In this document: positions 1 through 7,661 of the stretch, in pieces
Position numbering within the stretch: the first letter of the stretch is position 1
How the letters are laid out: each line of letters opens with the position of its first letter
Assembly (NCBI GenBank): GCA_016714225.1
Contig: JADJNS010000003.1
Coordinates: 558,001-622,000 of the forward strand
From: Archangiaceae bacterium
Lineage (GTDB): Bacteria > Myxococcota > Myxococcia > Myxococcales > Myxococcaceae
Direction: 5' to 3'
Length of the DNA: 64,000 bases
Made by a program: the position numbers and the translations under genes
The notes under the pieces: model-generated
What the model saw: only the letters and a program-made list of their open reading frames with translations
Database searches by the model: none
Told to the model about the DNA's origin: nothing

Positions 1-2
1 TC

Positions 3-785
3 GACCCCGAGGGGCTGAAGAAGATCGACGCCGCGCCGGGAGCGCTGCTGGTGAAGCTCACCGACGATCTCGACAAGGGCCGCGCGAAGGTGCACGCGGT
101 GGTGAAGCAGCTCAAGGCGAGCGGGGCGCTGGCGGTGCGCATCGAGCAGTCGAAGATGGGCTGGCCCATCGACGAGTGGCTCGACATGGTGGGCAGCAAC
201 GACATTCGCGCGCTGCACCGCTGCGCGGTGGCGATTCTGGGCGACGACAAGTGGGTGAAGTCGTGCGGCATGCACGCGTTCTCGCTGCCCGACGCGCGGG
301 TCGAGGTCGGGCCGGGAGACAAGCCGCTGGTGGCGCAGCGCCTGCTCGGCAGCCTGAACATGTACCAGATCGATCAAGCTCCGCTGCTCGTGTCGGGCGA
401 TACGTTCGCGCCCGACCCCGAGACGCCGCGGAGGCTCTTGCAGCGCTGGCCCGACGACGGCTACCCGCCCGGTCACTGGTGCAGCAACCCTTACGGCGTC
501 TGGCGGCTGAGCCTGCCCGGGGCGAAGGCGGCCACGCGGCTCGCGCAGGCGCAGCTCTTCACGCCGCCGCTCTTCGTGGTGCTCTCGGCGTTGGCGATGA
601 AGCAGGGCTCTGCGCTCACCGAAGAGCAGGTCACCGATGCGGTCGATGAGGCCGAGTTCGTCGAGATCGAGCATCGAGATGCGCAGCGGCTCGAGCGCGA
701 GCGGGGGTTTGCTGATTTGGACCCTCAGCTCGCTTGGGAGCAGTGGAAGGTGCTCGCCGCCACGGCTGCTCGGCCGGCGCAGTAG
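3..785 (+). CDS. Hypothetical protein, 5' end outside the window
   Basis: The reading frame is open to the window edge, so the true start is missing; 260 residues are visible, ending in TAG. I do not recognise a family. Visible features are an N-terminal mixed alpha/beta stretch, a central segment rich in Pro, Tyr and Trp (YPPGHWCSNPYGVWRL near residue 155), and a charged helical C-terminus with several Glu/Arg pairs. There is no signal peptide in the visible part. Codon use (G/C in the third position) matches the neighbours, so it is real coding sequence. It ends ten bases before the inverted repeat that begins at 795, so the repeat may also act as its 3' hairpin. Function unknown. Confidence 0.75.
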   Translation, partial: DPEGLKKIDAAPGALLVKLTDDLDKGRAKVHAVVKQLKASGALAVRIEQSKMGWPIDEWLDMVGSNDIRALHRCAVAILGDDKWVKSCGMHAFSLPDARVEVGPGDKPLVAQRLLGSLNMYQIDQAPLLVSGDTFAPDPETPRRLLQRWPDDGYPPGHWCSNPYGVWRLSLPGAKAATRLAQAQLFTPPLFVVLSALAMKQGSALTEEQVTDAVDEAEFVEIEHRDAQRLERERGFADLDPQLAWEQWKVLAATAARPAQ

Positions 786-794
786 TTTTCAGAA

Positions 795-870
795 GATCGG
801 GAACGCGCTCGGGCTTCGACCAACCGTTCCCGGGCTCCGGGCCCCGGGCGCGGGCGCGGGCGCGGGCGCG
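795..870 (+). repeat. Left arm of inverted repeat
   Basis: It begins GATCGGGAACGCGCTCGGGC and ends in four or five GCGGGC hexamers. It is the inverse of 1325-1397 with two mismatches over the outer 47 bases and a few extra bases where the hexamer run begins. Confidence 0.85.
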
Positions 871-931
871 TTTCACGAGGTGGCGATTCGCGCGGTTGAG
901 AGGGCACGGTTTGCGCACCCCTGTGCGGACC

Positions 932-1315
932 ATGAGCTCTCACAAAACAGGAAACGAGGCCGGGCAGTTCGACCACGAGCGGCTGCAGGTCTTTCAGGTT
1001 GCTCGCGAGTGCGCGGTGCTGGTGACGCCGTGGTTGGCGGGCCGAAAGATGCCCACCTCGCTCCGCGACCAGTTCGATCGGGCCATCACCAGCATTTTGT
1101 CGAACATCGCCGAAGGGGCGGGCAAGACCGCCAGAGCGGACAAGCGCCGCAGCTACGAAATCGCCAAAGGCAGCACCACCGAAGCCGCAGCGCAGCTCGA
1201 GCTGCTCCACCTGCGCGAAGTCATCTCGGCCGCCGAATACGCGAAAGCGCGCCACCTGCTGCTGCGCGTGGCGAGCATGCTCCACGTGCTCTCCAGCGGC
1301 CCCCGCACCGCCTGA
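932..1315 (+). CDS. Four-helix-bundle protein (23S rRNA intervening-sequence / S23 family)
   Basis: This 127-residue protein matches the family seen in 23S rRNA intervening sequences and as free-standing genes in myxobacteria and Bacteroidetes. Typical marks are the N-terminal FDHERLQVFQVAREC pattern, the central FDRAITSILSNIAEGAGK block, where SI.NIAEG is the family signature, and a Leu-rich C-terminal helix. The ATG at 932 was chosen because family members begin just before the F-x-x-E-x-L-x-V motif; upstream of it the frame is low-complexity Arg/Ala encoded by the GC repeat. No clear ribosome binding site is visible. Biological role is unknown for the family; related bundles (Avd) bind RNA/DNA in diversity-generating retroelements. 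The gene sits alone inside a perfect-looking inverted repeat. Confidence 0.85.
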   Translation: MSSHKTGNEAGQFDHERLQVFQVARECAVLVTPWLAGRKMPTSLRDQFDRAITSILSNIAEGAGKTARADKRRSYEIAKGSTTEAAAQLELLHLREVISAAEYAKARHLLLRVASMLHVLSSGPRTA

Positions 1316-1324
1316 AGCGTCACA

Positions 1325-1397
1325 TGCCCGCGCCCGCGCCCGCGCCCGCGCCCGGAGCCCGGTAACGGTCGGTCGAAGCCCGAGCGCGTTCCCGATC
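1325..1397 (-). repeat. Right arm of inverted repeat
   Basis: It starts with a run of CCCGCG hexamers and ends CGCGTTCCCGATC, the reverse complement of the left arm at 795-870. Related single arms lie at 10026-10087 and about 20001-20075. Confidence 0.85.
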
Positions 1398-1426
1398 CGA
1401 GCAGGCGAGCAAGGCCACGCCCGTGC

Positions 1427-1475
1427 AAAAAAAGAAGCGGGTGGAAGGCACAATGAATGGCCTCCCACCCGCTTC
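1427..1475 (-). terminator. Intrinsic terminator of the Cys-rich lipoprotein gene
   Basis: Read on the minus strand, an 11-bp perfect stem (GAAGCGGGTGG with CCACCCGCTTC, at 1434-1444 and 1465-1475) is followed at once by a run of T residues (A-run 1427-1433 on the plus strand). It lies about 60 bases after the stop codon at 1536. This is one of the few classical Rho-independent terminators in the window. Confidence 0.85.
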
Positions 1476-1535
1476 GGTGCGCCCAAGCCGTCACGGTCGG
1501 CAAGGGCGCACTCGAGAGCACCATTCGTTTTCAAC

Positions 1536-2486
1536 TCAAGGCGCGCAGGTGCCGCTCAAGCAACGCTGCCCGGTGGGGCAATCGCAGTTGGTCGAGCAAA
1601 CCGTAGCGCTCGCCGGCAAGCAATAACCGATGCGGCAGCTGGTACCGGTCGGGCAGGTGACGCCGGCTTCAGCGCACTGCGTACGGCACTGGCCATCGAC
1701 GCAATCGGAACCCGCCGAGCAGTGCGCCGACTGCGTGCAGGTGCCGGCAGGGCGGGCCTTGCAGAGGCCGCCCTGGCAGGTGTCGGTCGAACCGCAGTCG
1801 ATGTCGGCGGTGCAGCCGATCACGCACTTGTTGTTGATGCACCAGGCGCCCATGCCGCACTCGGCGTTGAACGTGCAGCTCGAAGGAACGCCGCCGCCCG
1901 TGCCGCCGCTGCCGCCGGTGCCGGTGCCGCCGCTGTGGCCGCCCGCGCCGCCGGTGCCGCTGCCGCCGCCCGTGCCGGTGCTGCCGCCGGTGCCGGCGTC
2001 AGAGCCGTTGCCGCCGCCCGTGCCGCTCGACGCCGGAGCGCAGAAGCCGCTCTGGCAGCTGTCGCCCGTGCTGCAGTCTTGATCGCGGGTGCAGGCGCGG
2101 TTGCAGTAGCCGTTGATGCAGGTGTCCATGCCGCACTGGTTGCTGCTCGAGCAGGGCTTGCTGTTGCCGATGGTCTGGCAGCTGCCCGACCGGCAGTACT
2201 CGCCGGTGTGGCAGTCGGCGTTCGCCGAGCAGCCCTCGCTGCACACGCCGCTCACGCACGCCTTGCCGTTGGTGCAGTCGGCCGACGTCGAGCAGGTGGG
2301 CAGGGGCGAGCAGGTGCCGCCGTGGCAGCCGCAAGACTTGTGACAGTCAGACGTCTGGGTACAGGTCGAGCCTGGACATCCTTCGGTGCACTCGCCCCAG
2401 GGGCCGTCGGCCTCCCAGTTTTCGACGAAGCAGCCGGACATGGCCAGGACGGGGAGGACCAGCAGGGCTCGGGCTCGGGAAGTCAT
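1536..2486 (-). CDS. Disulfide-rich lipoprotein with Gly-rich linker
   Basis: The predicted 316-residue protein starts with a lipoprotein signal peptide: charged MTSRAR, a hydrophobic core, then the lipobox L-A-M-S-G-C. It carries about nine short Cys modules of the type C-x(3)-x-D-C-x(2)-G-x-x-C-x(2)-G-x-C, split into two blocks by a Gly/Ser/Thr-rich linker of roughly 50 residues. Such repeats are common in myxobacterial outer-surface lipoproteins; their role is not established, but the many paired cysteines suggest a stable extracytoplasmic scaffold. The ATG at 2486 was preferred over the longer frame because it places the signal peptide at the N-terminus. The gene is transcribed away from the ECF sigma gene at 2662 and ends at an intrinsic terminator. 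Confidence 0.85.
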   Translation of the reverse strand: MTSRARALLVLPVLAMSGCFVENWEADGPWGECTEGCPGSTCTQTSDCHKSCGCHGGTCSPLPTCSTSADCTNGKACVSGVCSEGCSANADCHTGEYCRSGSCQTIGNSKPCSSSNQCGMDTCINGYCNRACTRDQDCSTGDSCQSGFCAPASSGTGGGNGSDAGTGGSTGTGGGSGTGGAGGHSGGTGTGGSGGTGGGVPSSCTFNAECGMGAWCINNKCVIGCTADIDCGSTDTCQGGLCKARPAGTCTQSAHCSAGSDCVDGQCRTQCAEAGVTCPTGTSCRIGYCLPASATVCSTNCDCPTGQRCLSGTCAP

Positions 2487-2547
2487 GTGTGTGTGCTCTC
2501 GTTCTGATGCGGAAATGGCCGCAATCGGGAGGGTTCGTTGCCACCTC

Positions 2548-2595
2548 AAAAAAAAGCGATCACCGATTTCGCGAACGCCCGCGCAAATGATCGGT
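2548..2595 (-). terminator. Hairpin plus T8 run upstream of the lipoprotein gene (terminator or attenuator)
   Basis: On the minus strand an imperfect stem, with ACCGAT/ATCGGT at the base (2562-2567 and 2590-2595) and CGCG/CGCG inside, is followed by eight T residues (A-run 2548-2555 on plus). It lies about 60 bases before the lipoprotein start at 2486, so it may either end leftward transcription from the sigma-factor side or act as a leader attenuator. Confidence 0.5.
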
Positions 2596-2661
2596 TCTGG
2601 GGGGTGCGGCAACTGAATTGACACACCGGCCGCACCGTCTGCGACCGACCAGGAGAGCCCC

Positions 2662-3273
2662 GTGTCCGCAGGAGCCCTTTCCCTTCAACGCGTCATTCCC
2701 ACTCCGGCGCCGCCTACCGCGGCCGAGCTGAAGCTGATGCGCCTCGTCGAGCGCGTGCAGCAAGACGACCTCACCGCGTTCGAGGAGCTGTACCGCCTCA
2801 CCCGCGACGAGGTCGCCCGCACCCTCTGCCACCTGGTCGGCCGCCGCTCGGATCTGGAAGACCTCATCCAGGAGACCTACCTGCGGCTGCTGAAGGCCGT
2901 GCCCCGCTACAAGGGGCAGTCGCGCTTCCGCACCTTCTTGTACGGCGTCACCGCCAACGTCGCGCTCATGCACCTGCGCTGGTGGAGACGGCGGCGCGAA
3001 GATCTCGGCGACGTGCCCGACTGCGCCTCGGAGGGCCGAGACCCCGAGGCGGTGGCTCAGGCCGCCGAGGCTGCCCGGCTCGTGCAGCGCGCGCTCGCCA
3101 CCATGTCGGCCAAGAAGCGCATCGTGTTCGTCTACCACGAGCTCTGTGACATGGGCCCCGAGGAGATCGCCGAGGCCACCGACACCCCCTACAACACCGT
3201 GCGCTCACGCCTGCACCACGCCCGCATGGAATTTACCGCCGCCATGCGGGGACTGACCGGAGCCCAGTCATGA
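2662..3273 (+). CDS. ECF-family RNA polymerase sigma factor
   Basis: The 203-residue protein has the two domains of extracytoplasmic-function sigma factors. Region 2 covers about residues 40-105 (FEELYRLTRDEVARTLCHLV, then DLEDLIQETYLRLLK, the typical D-x-x-Q-E motif, and FRTFLYGVTANVALMHLR). Region 4 covers about 145-195, with a helix-turn-helix ending in PYNTVRSRLHHAR. The GTG start at 2662 follows an AGGAGA ribosome binding site at 2651. The stop overlaps the next gene by ATGA, which encodes a membrane protein with a zinc-finger anti-sigma-like N-terminus, so the pair should form a sigma/anti-sigma unit. A TTGACA hexamer lies upstream but without a convincing -10, so the promoter may be its own ECF type. 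Target genes unknown. Confidence 0.93.
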   Translation: MSAGALSLQRVIPTPAPPTAAELKLMRLVERVQQDDLTAFEELYRLTRDEVARTLCHLVGRRSDLEDLIQETYLRLLKAVPRYKGQSRFRTFLYGVTANVALMHLRWWRRRREDLGDVPDCASEGRDPEAVAQAAEAARLVQRALATMSAKKRIVFVYHELCDMGPEEIAEATDTPYNTVRSRLHHARMEFTAAMRGLTGAQS

Positions 3274-4757
3274 TGCGCCACGACGAATCACTGCTGTGGG
3301 AGTACGCGGCCCGCGAGCTGCCGTCGGAAGACGCCCGGCTCGTGCAGCACCACCTCACCGAGTGCCCCGAGTGCCAGGAGAAGCTCACCGACGTGCGCAC
3401 CGCCCGCGGCGCGCTCGCGGCGGTGAAGGGCGCCGACTTCAGGTTCACCTACGCCAAGGCCGACGCCGCCATCGCCAGGGTCGTCGAGAAGAAGATGGCC
3501 CACGCCGCGTTCAGCCGGCCCTGGGTGCTCGGCTTGAGCGGAGCCCTGGTGACCGCAGGGCTGCTGCTGGTCGCCTACGGCTTCTGGAGCAAGGCCCCCC
3601 CGGCGCCGCTGCCCGAGCTCGCCGAGGTCGAGGCGCCCGCTCCCCGGCCGCTGCCGCTCGCCGTCGAGCGCGCCGCAGGTCTCACCGTCATCGGCGCCCA
3701 GACGCGCGTGCTCGGCAACGGCGCCGCCCTGGCCAGCGGAGACGTGCTGCGCACCGAAGCGAAGGGTGAAGCGACGCTGCGGCTTCCCGAAGGCTCGCGC
3801 CTCAAGCTCGGCGGCGGGGCCCAGCTCTCGCTCACCCGCGCCGACTCCGACGACGTCGCCCTGCAGCTCGAGCGCGGCCACCTCGCGGTCGCCGCCTCGC
3901 ACGCGCAGCGCAAGGGCTTCGTGGTGCACACCGAGGGCATGATGGTGACGGTGGTGGGCACCCGCTTCGCGGTCACCTCGAGCCGCGACGGCGTCGAGGT
4001 GGCGGTCGCCGAGGGCAAGGTCTCGGTCGAGCCCCCGGTGGGCCTGCCCCAGTTCGTCAGCGCCGGCCAGCGCGTGAGGTTCGATTCGCGGTGGCGCTCG
4101 CAGCGCGGCTCCCTCACCGCGGCCGAGAAGCGAGAGCTGAGCGCGCTCGGCGAGTCGACGGCTGATGCGGTCAAGCCGCCCACCCCGGTGGTTCCCGCGC
4201 ACGGCGGCGGCACCCGCGCCGCCGCGCCGGCCACTCCCACCTCGGCGAGCGACCTCAAGTCTCTGGTGGCCGACGCGGCCCTCGAGCTCGCGCCGCCGCC
4301 CAGCAGGCCGGCCGACCCCGCGCCCGCTCCGAGCAAGCCCGACATGACTGGCCTCGAAGTGCCGCTGCTCGCCTCGCCGGTCGAGTCGGTGGGCCACCCG
4401 CCCGCGCCGAGCCCCACCACACCCGGTGACTGGGCCCCGCTGCCCGCCGCGAAGCCCGCCTCGGCCAACGCCTCGAAGCTGAACGACGAGTCGCCCGAAG
4501 AGAGCCCCGACGAGGTGCTCCAGCGCGCCGACCGCAGCCTCAGCCACGGTACCTGTGACCGGTTCCTCAAGCAGCTCGACCAGCTCGCGTCCGACGCCAG
4601 CCGCGGGCCGCGCGCCGAGAAGGCGCGCATCATTCGGGCGCGCTGCTTCGACGCCCAGATGCGGGTGCGCGACGCGAAAGAAGAGTACCGCCGCTACCTG
4701 ATGCAGTACCCGGGCGGCCAGTACGTCGACGAAGCCCGCCACATCGCCGACGAGTGA
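3270..4757 (+). CDS. Membrane FecR-domain protein with N-terminal zinc-finger anti-sigma motif
   Basis: This 495-residue protein is probably the regulator of the sigma factor encoded just before it; the genes overlap by ATGA. Residues 1-45 contain the zf-HC2 anti-sigma motif (H27-H28-x3-C32-x2-C35). A transmembrane segment spans about 84-106, followed by a Pro-rich linker. A FecR domain occupies about 140-250 (ALASGDVLRTEAKGEATLRL, then VGTRFAVTSSRDGVEVAVAE). After a long Pro/Ala-rich region, the C-terminal 90 residues look like TPR helices, including two cysteines. Family knowledge suggests the cytoplasmic zinc finger binds the sigma factor while the periplasmic FecR part senses a signal; that this happens here is inference. 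Confidence 0.88.
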   Translation: MMRHDESLLWEYAARELPSEDARLVQHHLTECPECQEKLTDVRTARGALAAVKGADFRFTYAKADAAIARVVEKKMAHAAFSRPWVLGLSGALVTAGLLLVAYGFWSKAPPAPLPELAEVEAPAPRPLPLAVERAAGLTVIGAQTRVLGNGAALASGDVLRTEAKGEATLRLPEGSRLKLGGGAQLSLTRADSDDVALQLERGHLAVAASHAQRKGFVVHTEGMMVTVVGTRFAVTSSRDGVEVAVAEGKVSVEPPVGLPQFVSAGQRVRFDSRWRSQRGSLTAAEKRELSALGESTADAVKPPTPVVPAHGGGTRAAAPATPTSASDLKSLVADAALELAPPPSRPADPAPAPSKPDMTGLEVPLLASPVESVGHPPAPSPTTPGDWAPLPAAKPASANASKLNDESPEESPDEVLQRADRSLSHGTCDRFLKQLDQLASDASRGPRAEKARIIRARCFDAQMRVRDAKEEYRRYLMQYPGGQYVDEARHIADE

Positions 4758-4760
4758 ACC

Positions 4761-5843
4761 TCAAGGCACCGGCTTGCCGGCCGGCGCGATCACCTTCACC
4801 GCGCTGCCCTCGCCGAGCGCGACCCCATCGCCCTTCGGCTCGGTGCCCGTCACCTCGATGACGTCGCCGCGATTCAGGTGCATGAACGCCTCGTTCGTGG
4901 GCGACACGTGCTTGTGCTGCAGCGCCACGCCGACGCGCCCCTCGGGCCCGCAGCCCATGAAGCGCTGCCGCCCCTTGCCCTCGAGCTGCTCCGACACGAT
5001 GCGAAACACCCGCCCGGGCGGCGCGTCGCGCCACGCCTCGCCCTTCGGCGCGAGCACCAGGTAGCTCATCTTCAGCGCCTCTTTGTGCAGCTGCGCCAGC
5101 CGCGCCAGGTTCTCGACCAGCTGCGGCATGCGCCAGCTGCGCTCGGCGTGGCACCAGTCGCCCTCGCGCACCAGCGCCGGGCAGTTGCCGCGGAACAGGC
5201 AGGGCGCCCGCACCGCATACCCCTTCGCCACCAACGCGTCGCGCAGCTTGAGCAACCCCCGCGACGTGTCTCTCAGCGCCGGCTCGATGATCACCACGCT
5301 GCCCTTGGGGCGCAGCTTCGCCAGCGCCGCCTCGACCAGCGTCACCCGCCGCGCCTCGGGCAGCTCGTTGAGCAGGTGCCCCATCGAGATCAGATCGAAC
5401 TGCCCATCGGGCAGCGGCTTCTCGGGGGTCCACTCGCGCGTGGCGATGCCTTCTTCCGCGTCGGTGGCCAGCTTCTTCGCCAGGTCCAACGCGCGGGTGC
5501 TGCGGTCGGCCGCGGTCACGTCGGCCGCCCCCGCATCGAGCGCCGCGAACGCCATCGGCCCCGGCCCCGACCCCAGGTCGAGCACCGAGCGCGGCCGCGC
5601 GCCGACCTCTCCCAGCACCTCGCGCGCCTGCGCGTACGACACCGGCCAGTAGAAGAGCAGGTACGCGGCGAGCAGCTTGGGGTCGTCCATGTAGCGCGCC
5701 CCGGCGAGCTCACGCTCGCGGGTGAGCCCCATCGACAGGGTGCGCACCGCCTGCGCCACCGCCTTGAGATCGAGCCGGCCTCCCGCCGCCCGCTCCAAGC
5801 GGGGGATCCATCGATCGAGATCCTTGTGGTAGTCGGCTGACAT
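4761..5843 (-). CDS. Rsm22-family small-ribosomal-subunit methyltransferase-like protein
   Basis: The 360-residue protein has an S-adenosylmethionine-binding Rossmann fold: motif I is VLDLGSGPG at about 87-95, followed by TAADRS and MGHLLNELPE. It resembles the Rsm22/METTL17 family, which acts on the mitochondrial small ribosomal subunit. Four cysteines (C215, C221, C231, C298) are arranged as in METTL17, where four cysteines hold a 4Fe-4S cluster. The C-terminal domain is beta-rich (RVFRIVSEQLEGKGRQRFMGCG). The start at 5843 is one base from the start of the divergent ABC gene, so the true start could be further in. The bacterial substrate is not known; a role in ribosome assembly is inference. 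Confidence 0.8.
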   Translation of the reverse strand: MSADYHKDLDRWIPRLERAAGGRLDLKAVAQAVRTLSMGLTRERELAGARYMDDPKLLAAYLLFYWPVSYAQAREVLGEVGARPRSVLDLGSGPGPMAFAALDAGAADVTAADRSTRALDLAKKLATDAEEGIATREWTPEKPLPDGQFDLISMGHLLNELPEARRVTLVEAALAKLRPKGSVVIIEPALRDTSRGLLKLRDALVAKGYAVRAPCLFRGNCPALVREGDWCHAERSWRMPQLVENLARLAQLHKEALKMSYLVLAPKGEAWRDAPPGRVFRIVSEQLEGKGRQRFMGCGPEGRVGVALQHKHVSPTNEAFMHLNRGDVIEVTGTEPKGDGVALGEGSAVKVIAPAGKPVP

Positions 5844-5844
5844 C

Positions 5845-6846
5845 GTGATTTCGGTTCGCGGCCTGAAGAAACATTACCGGGTGCACAAGCGCGCGCCAGG
5901 GCTGCGAGCAGCCGTGAAGTCGCTCTTCAAGCGGGAATACACCACGGTGCCGGCTGTCGACGGCATCGATTTCGAGATCAAGCCGGGCGAGCGGGTCGGT
6001 TTCCTGGGGCCCAACGGCGCCGGCAAGACCACCACCTTGAAGGTGCTCTCGGGCCTGCTCTACCCGAGCGAAGGCGAGGTGCGCGTCGACGGGCACCTTC
6101 CCCAGAAGCGCGAGGTCGCCTTCCTCTCGAAGATCATGCTGGTGATGGGCCAGAAGCAGCAGCTCTTGTGGGACCTGCCGCCCGCCGACACCTTCGAGCT
6201 CAACCGCGCCATCTACGACGTGCCCCGCGACGAGATGAAGAAGCGCCTCGGCAACCTGGTCGAGCTGCTCGCCATCGGCGACGTCATTCAGAAGCCCACC
6301 CGGCAGCTCTCGCTCGGCGAGCGTATGAAGTGCGAGCTCGCCGCCGCCCTGGTGCACGGCCCCAAGGTGCTCTTCCTCGACGAGCCCACCATCGGCCTCG
6401 ACGTCTCGATGCAGGTGGTGATGCGCGAGTTCATTCGCACCTACAACGAGCAGTTCGGCGCCACCCTCATTCTCACCAGCCACTACATGGACGACGTCGC
6501 CGCGCTCTGCCCCCGCGTCATCGTCATCGACAAGGGCCGCCTCTCGTACGACGGCGGCCTCGCCGAGCTGGTGCAGCGGGTGCGCCCCGAAAAGCGCGTC
6601 GCCTTTCGCCTCTCGGCCGCGGTGCCGCTCGCCCAGCTCGAGGCGCTCGGCAAGGTCGTTCGCCACGACGCCGCCGAGGCGGTGCTCCAGGTCCCGATGG
6701 ACCAGGTGAACACCGTGGTCGGCAAGGCCCTCGCCTCGCTGCCGGTCAAAGATCTCACCGTCGAGAACCCGCCCCTCGAAGAGGTGATGAGCGAGCTGTT
6801 CTCGCGCAGCCGCGCCGACGCCGCCGGCAAGGGCAGGGCGGCCTGA
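5845..6846 (+). CDS. ABC transporter ATP-binding protein (ABC-2 exporter)
   Basis: The 333-residue ATPase powers the exporter formed with the next two genes. It shows Walker A (GPNGAGKTT, about 55-63), the signature SLGERMKCELA, Walker B (VLFLDEPTIGLD) and the switch His in LTSHYMDD. The last 80 residues match the C-terminal extension of NatA/DrrA-type proteins. The GTG at 5845 is the only good start: an in-frame stop lies at 5830. It nearly touches the divergent methyltransferase start, so its promoter must lie inside that gene. The stop is one base before the next ATG. Substrate unknown; the family exports drugs, ions or lipids. Confidence 0.92.
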   Translation: MISVRGLKKHYRVHKRAPGLRAAVKSLFKREYTTVPAVDGIDFEIKPGERVGFLGPNGAGKTTTLKVLSGLLYPSEGEVRVDGHLPQKREVAFLSKIMLVMGQKQQLLWDLPPADTFELNRAIYDVPRDEMKKRLGNLVELLAIGDVIQKPTRQLSLGERMKCELAAALVHGPKVLFLDEPTIGLDVSMQVVMREFIRTYNEQFGATLILTSHYMDDVAALCPRVIVIDKGRLSYDGGLAELVQRVRPEKRVAFRLSAAVPLAQLEALGKVVRHDAAEAVLQVPMDQVNTVVGKALASLPVKDLTVENPPLEEVMSELFSRSRADAAGKGRAA

Positions 6847-6847
6847 A

Positions 6848-7657
6848 ATGACGCGCACCCTGCGCGCGCTGCCCACGCTGCTGAAGATCGGCATCGCCGA
6901 GGCCATCGCCTACCGCGCCGAAATGCTGGTCTGGGTGCTCAGCACCACCATGCCCTTCGTGATGTGGGTGATGTGGTCGGCGGTGGCGCAGGTCTCGCCG
7001 GTGGTGGGGCAGAGCGGCCGCGCGTACGGCTCGGCCGCCTTCAGCGCCTACTTTCTCTGCACCTTCATGGTGCGGCAGATCGTCGCCAGCTGGGCGAGCT
7101 GGGAGATGAACTTCGAGGTGCGGCAGGGCACCCTGGCGATGCGCCTGCTGCGGCCCATTCACCCGGTCATCTCGTACGCCATGGGCCACCTCGCCGCGCT
7201 GCCCCTGCGCTTCGCGGTCGCCACCCCGGTCGCCGTCGCGCTGGTGCTCACCGCCGCCGCCGAGCTGCCGCATGACCCGCGCATCTGGGCCCTGTGGGTG
7301 CCGTGCATGGTCGGCGCGTGGCTGGTCGCGTTCTTCTCCAACATCGCGGTCGGCACGCTCTGCTTCTTCATGGAGTCGAGCCTCAAGGTGATGGAGGTCT
7401 GGCTCGCCTGCCTGATGGTCTTCTCGGGCTACCTCATCCCCTTGGACCTCTTCCCACCCGCGCTGCGCGTGGTCGCCGAGCTGCTGCCCTTTCGCTACCA
7501 GATCGGCCTGCCCGTCGAGGTGATGACCGGCCGCTACGCCTTCGCAGAGGCCGCGCGGCTGGTCGCCATTCAGTGGGCGTGGGCGGCGGGGCTCATCGTG
7601 CTCTCGTTCGCGCTCTGGCGCACCGGCGTGAAGCGCTTCCAGGCGTACGGCGGCTAA
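6848..7657 (+). CDS. ABC-2 type permease subunit (DUF990/ABC2_membrane_6-like)
   Basis: The 269-residue integral membrane protein has about six hydrophobic segments, beginning at residue 25 (MLVWVLSTTMPFVMWVMW). It resembles the paired permeases that accompany NatA-like ATPases in myxobacteria and actinobacteria, of the family containing the 'viologen exporter' permeases. It is one base downstream of the ATPase gene and four bases upstream of a second, related permease, so the three genes form one transcription unit and probably a heterodimeric channel. Motifs typical of the family include the LRQG-like REGxL pattern seen here as VRQGTLAMRLLRPIHP. The transported compound is unknown. Confidence 0.88.
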   Translation: MTRTLRALPTLLKIGIAEAIAYRAEMLVWVLSTTMPFVMWVMWSAVAQVSPVVGQSGRAYGSAAFSAYFLCTFMVRQIVASWASWEMNFEVRQGTLAMRLLRPIHPVISYAMGHLAALPLRFAVATPVAVALVLTAAAELPHDPRIWALWVPCMVGAWLVAFFSNIAVGTLCFFMESSLKVMEVWLACLMVFSGYLIPLDLFPPALRVVAELLPFRYQIGLPVEVMTGRYAFAEAARLVAIQWAWAAGLIVLSFALWRTGVKRFQAYGG

Positions 7658-7661
7658 AGAC

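Larger units (their letters stand above)
795..1397. mobile_element. Inverted-repeat-bounded unit carrying a four-helix-bundle gene
   Basis: The two ends, 795-870 and 1325-1397, are inverted copies of one sequence. The outer 47 bases differ at only two positions, and the inner part of each arm is a run of GCGGGC hexamers. The single gene inside begins 62 bases after the left arm and ends 10 bases before the right arm. No transposase is present. This is the layout of the intervening sequences found in some 23S rRNA genes (stem plus an S23-type protein gene), but here the unit lies between protein genes. Whether it moves is inference. Confidence 0.6.

Noticed and set aside
725..1534. Arg/Ala-rich minus-strand frame of 269 codons
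   Set aside because: It runs through the GC hexamer arms and the antisense of the four-helix-bundle gene.
1885..2035. CRISPR-like periodic repeat
   Set aside because: It is the coding sequence of the Gly-rich linker of the lipoprotein; there are no spacers.
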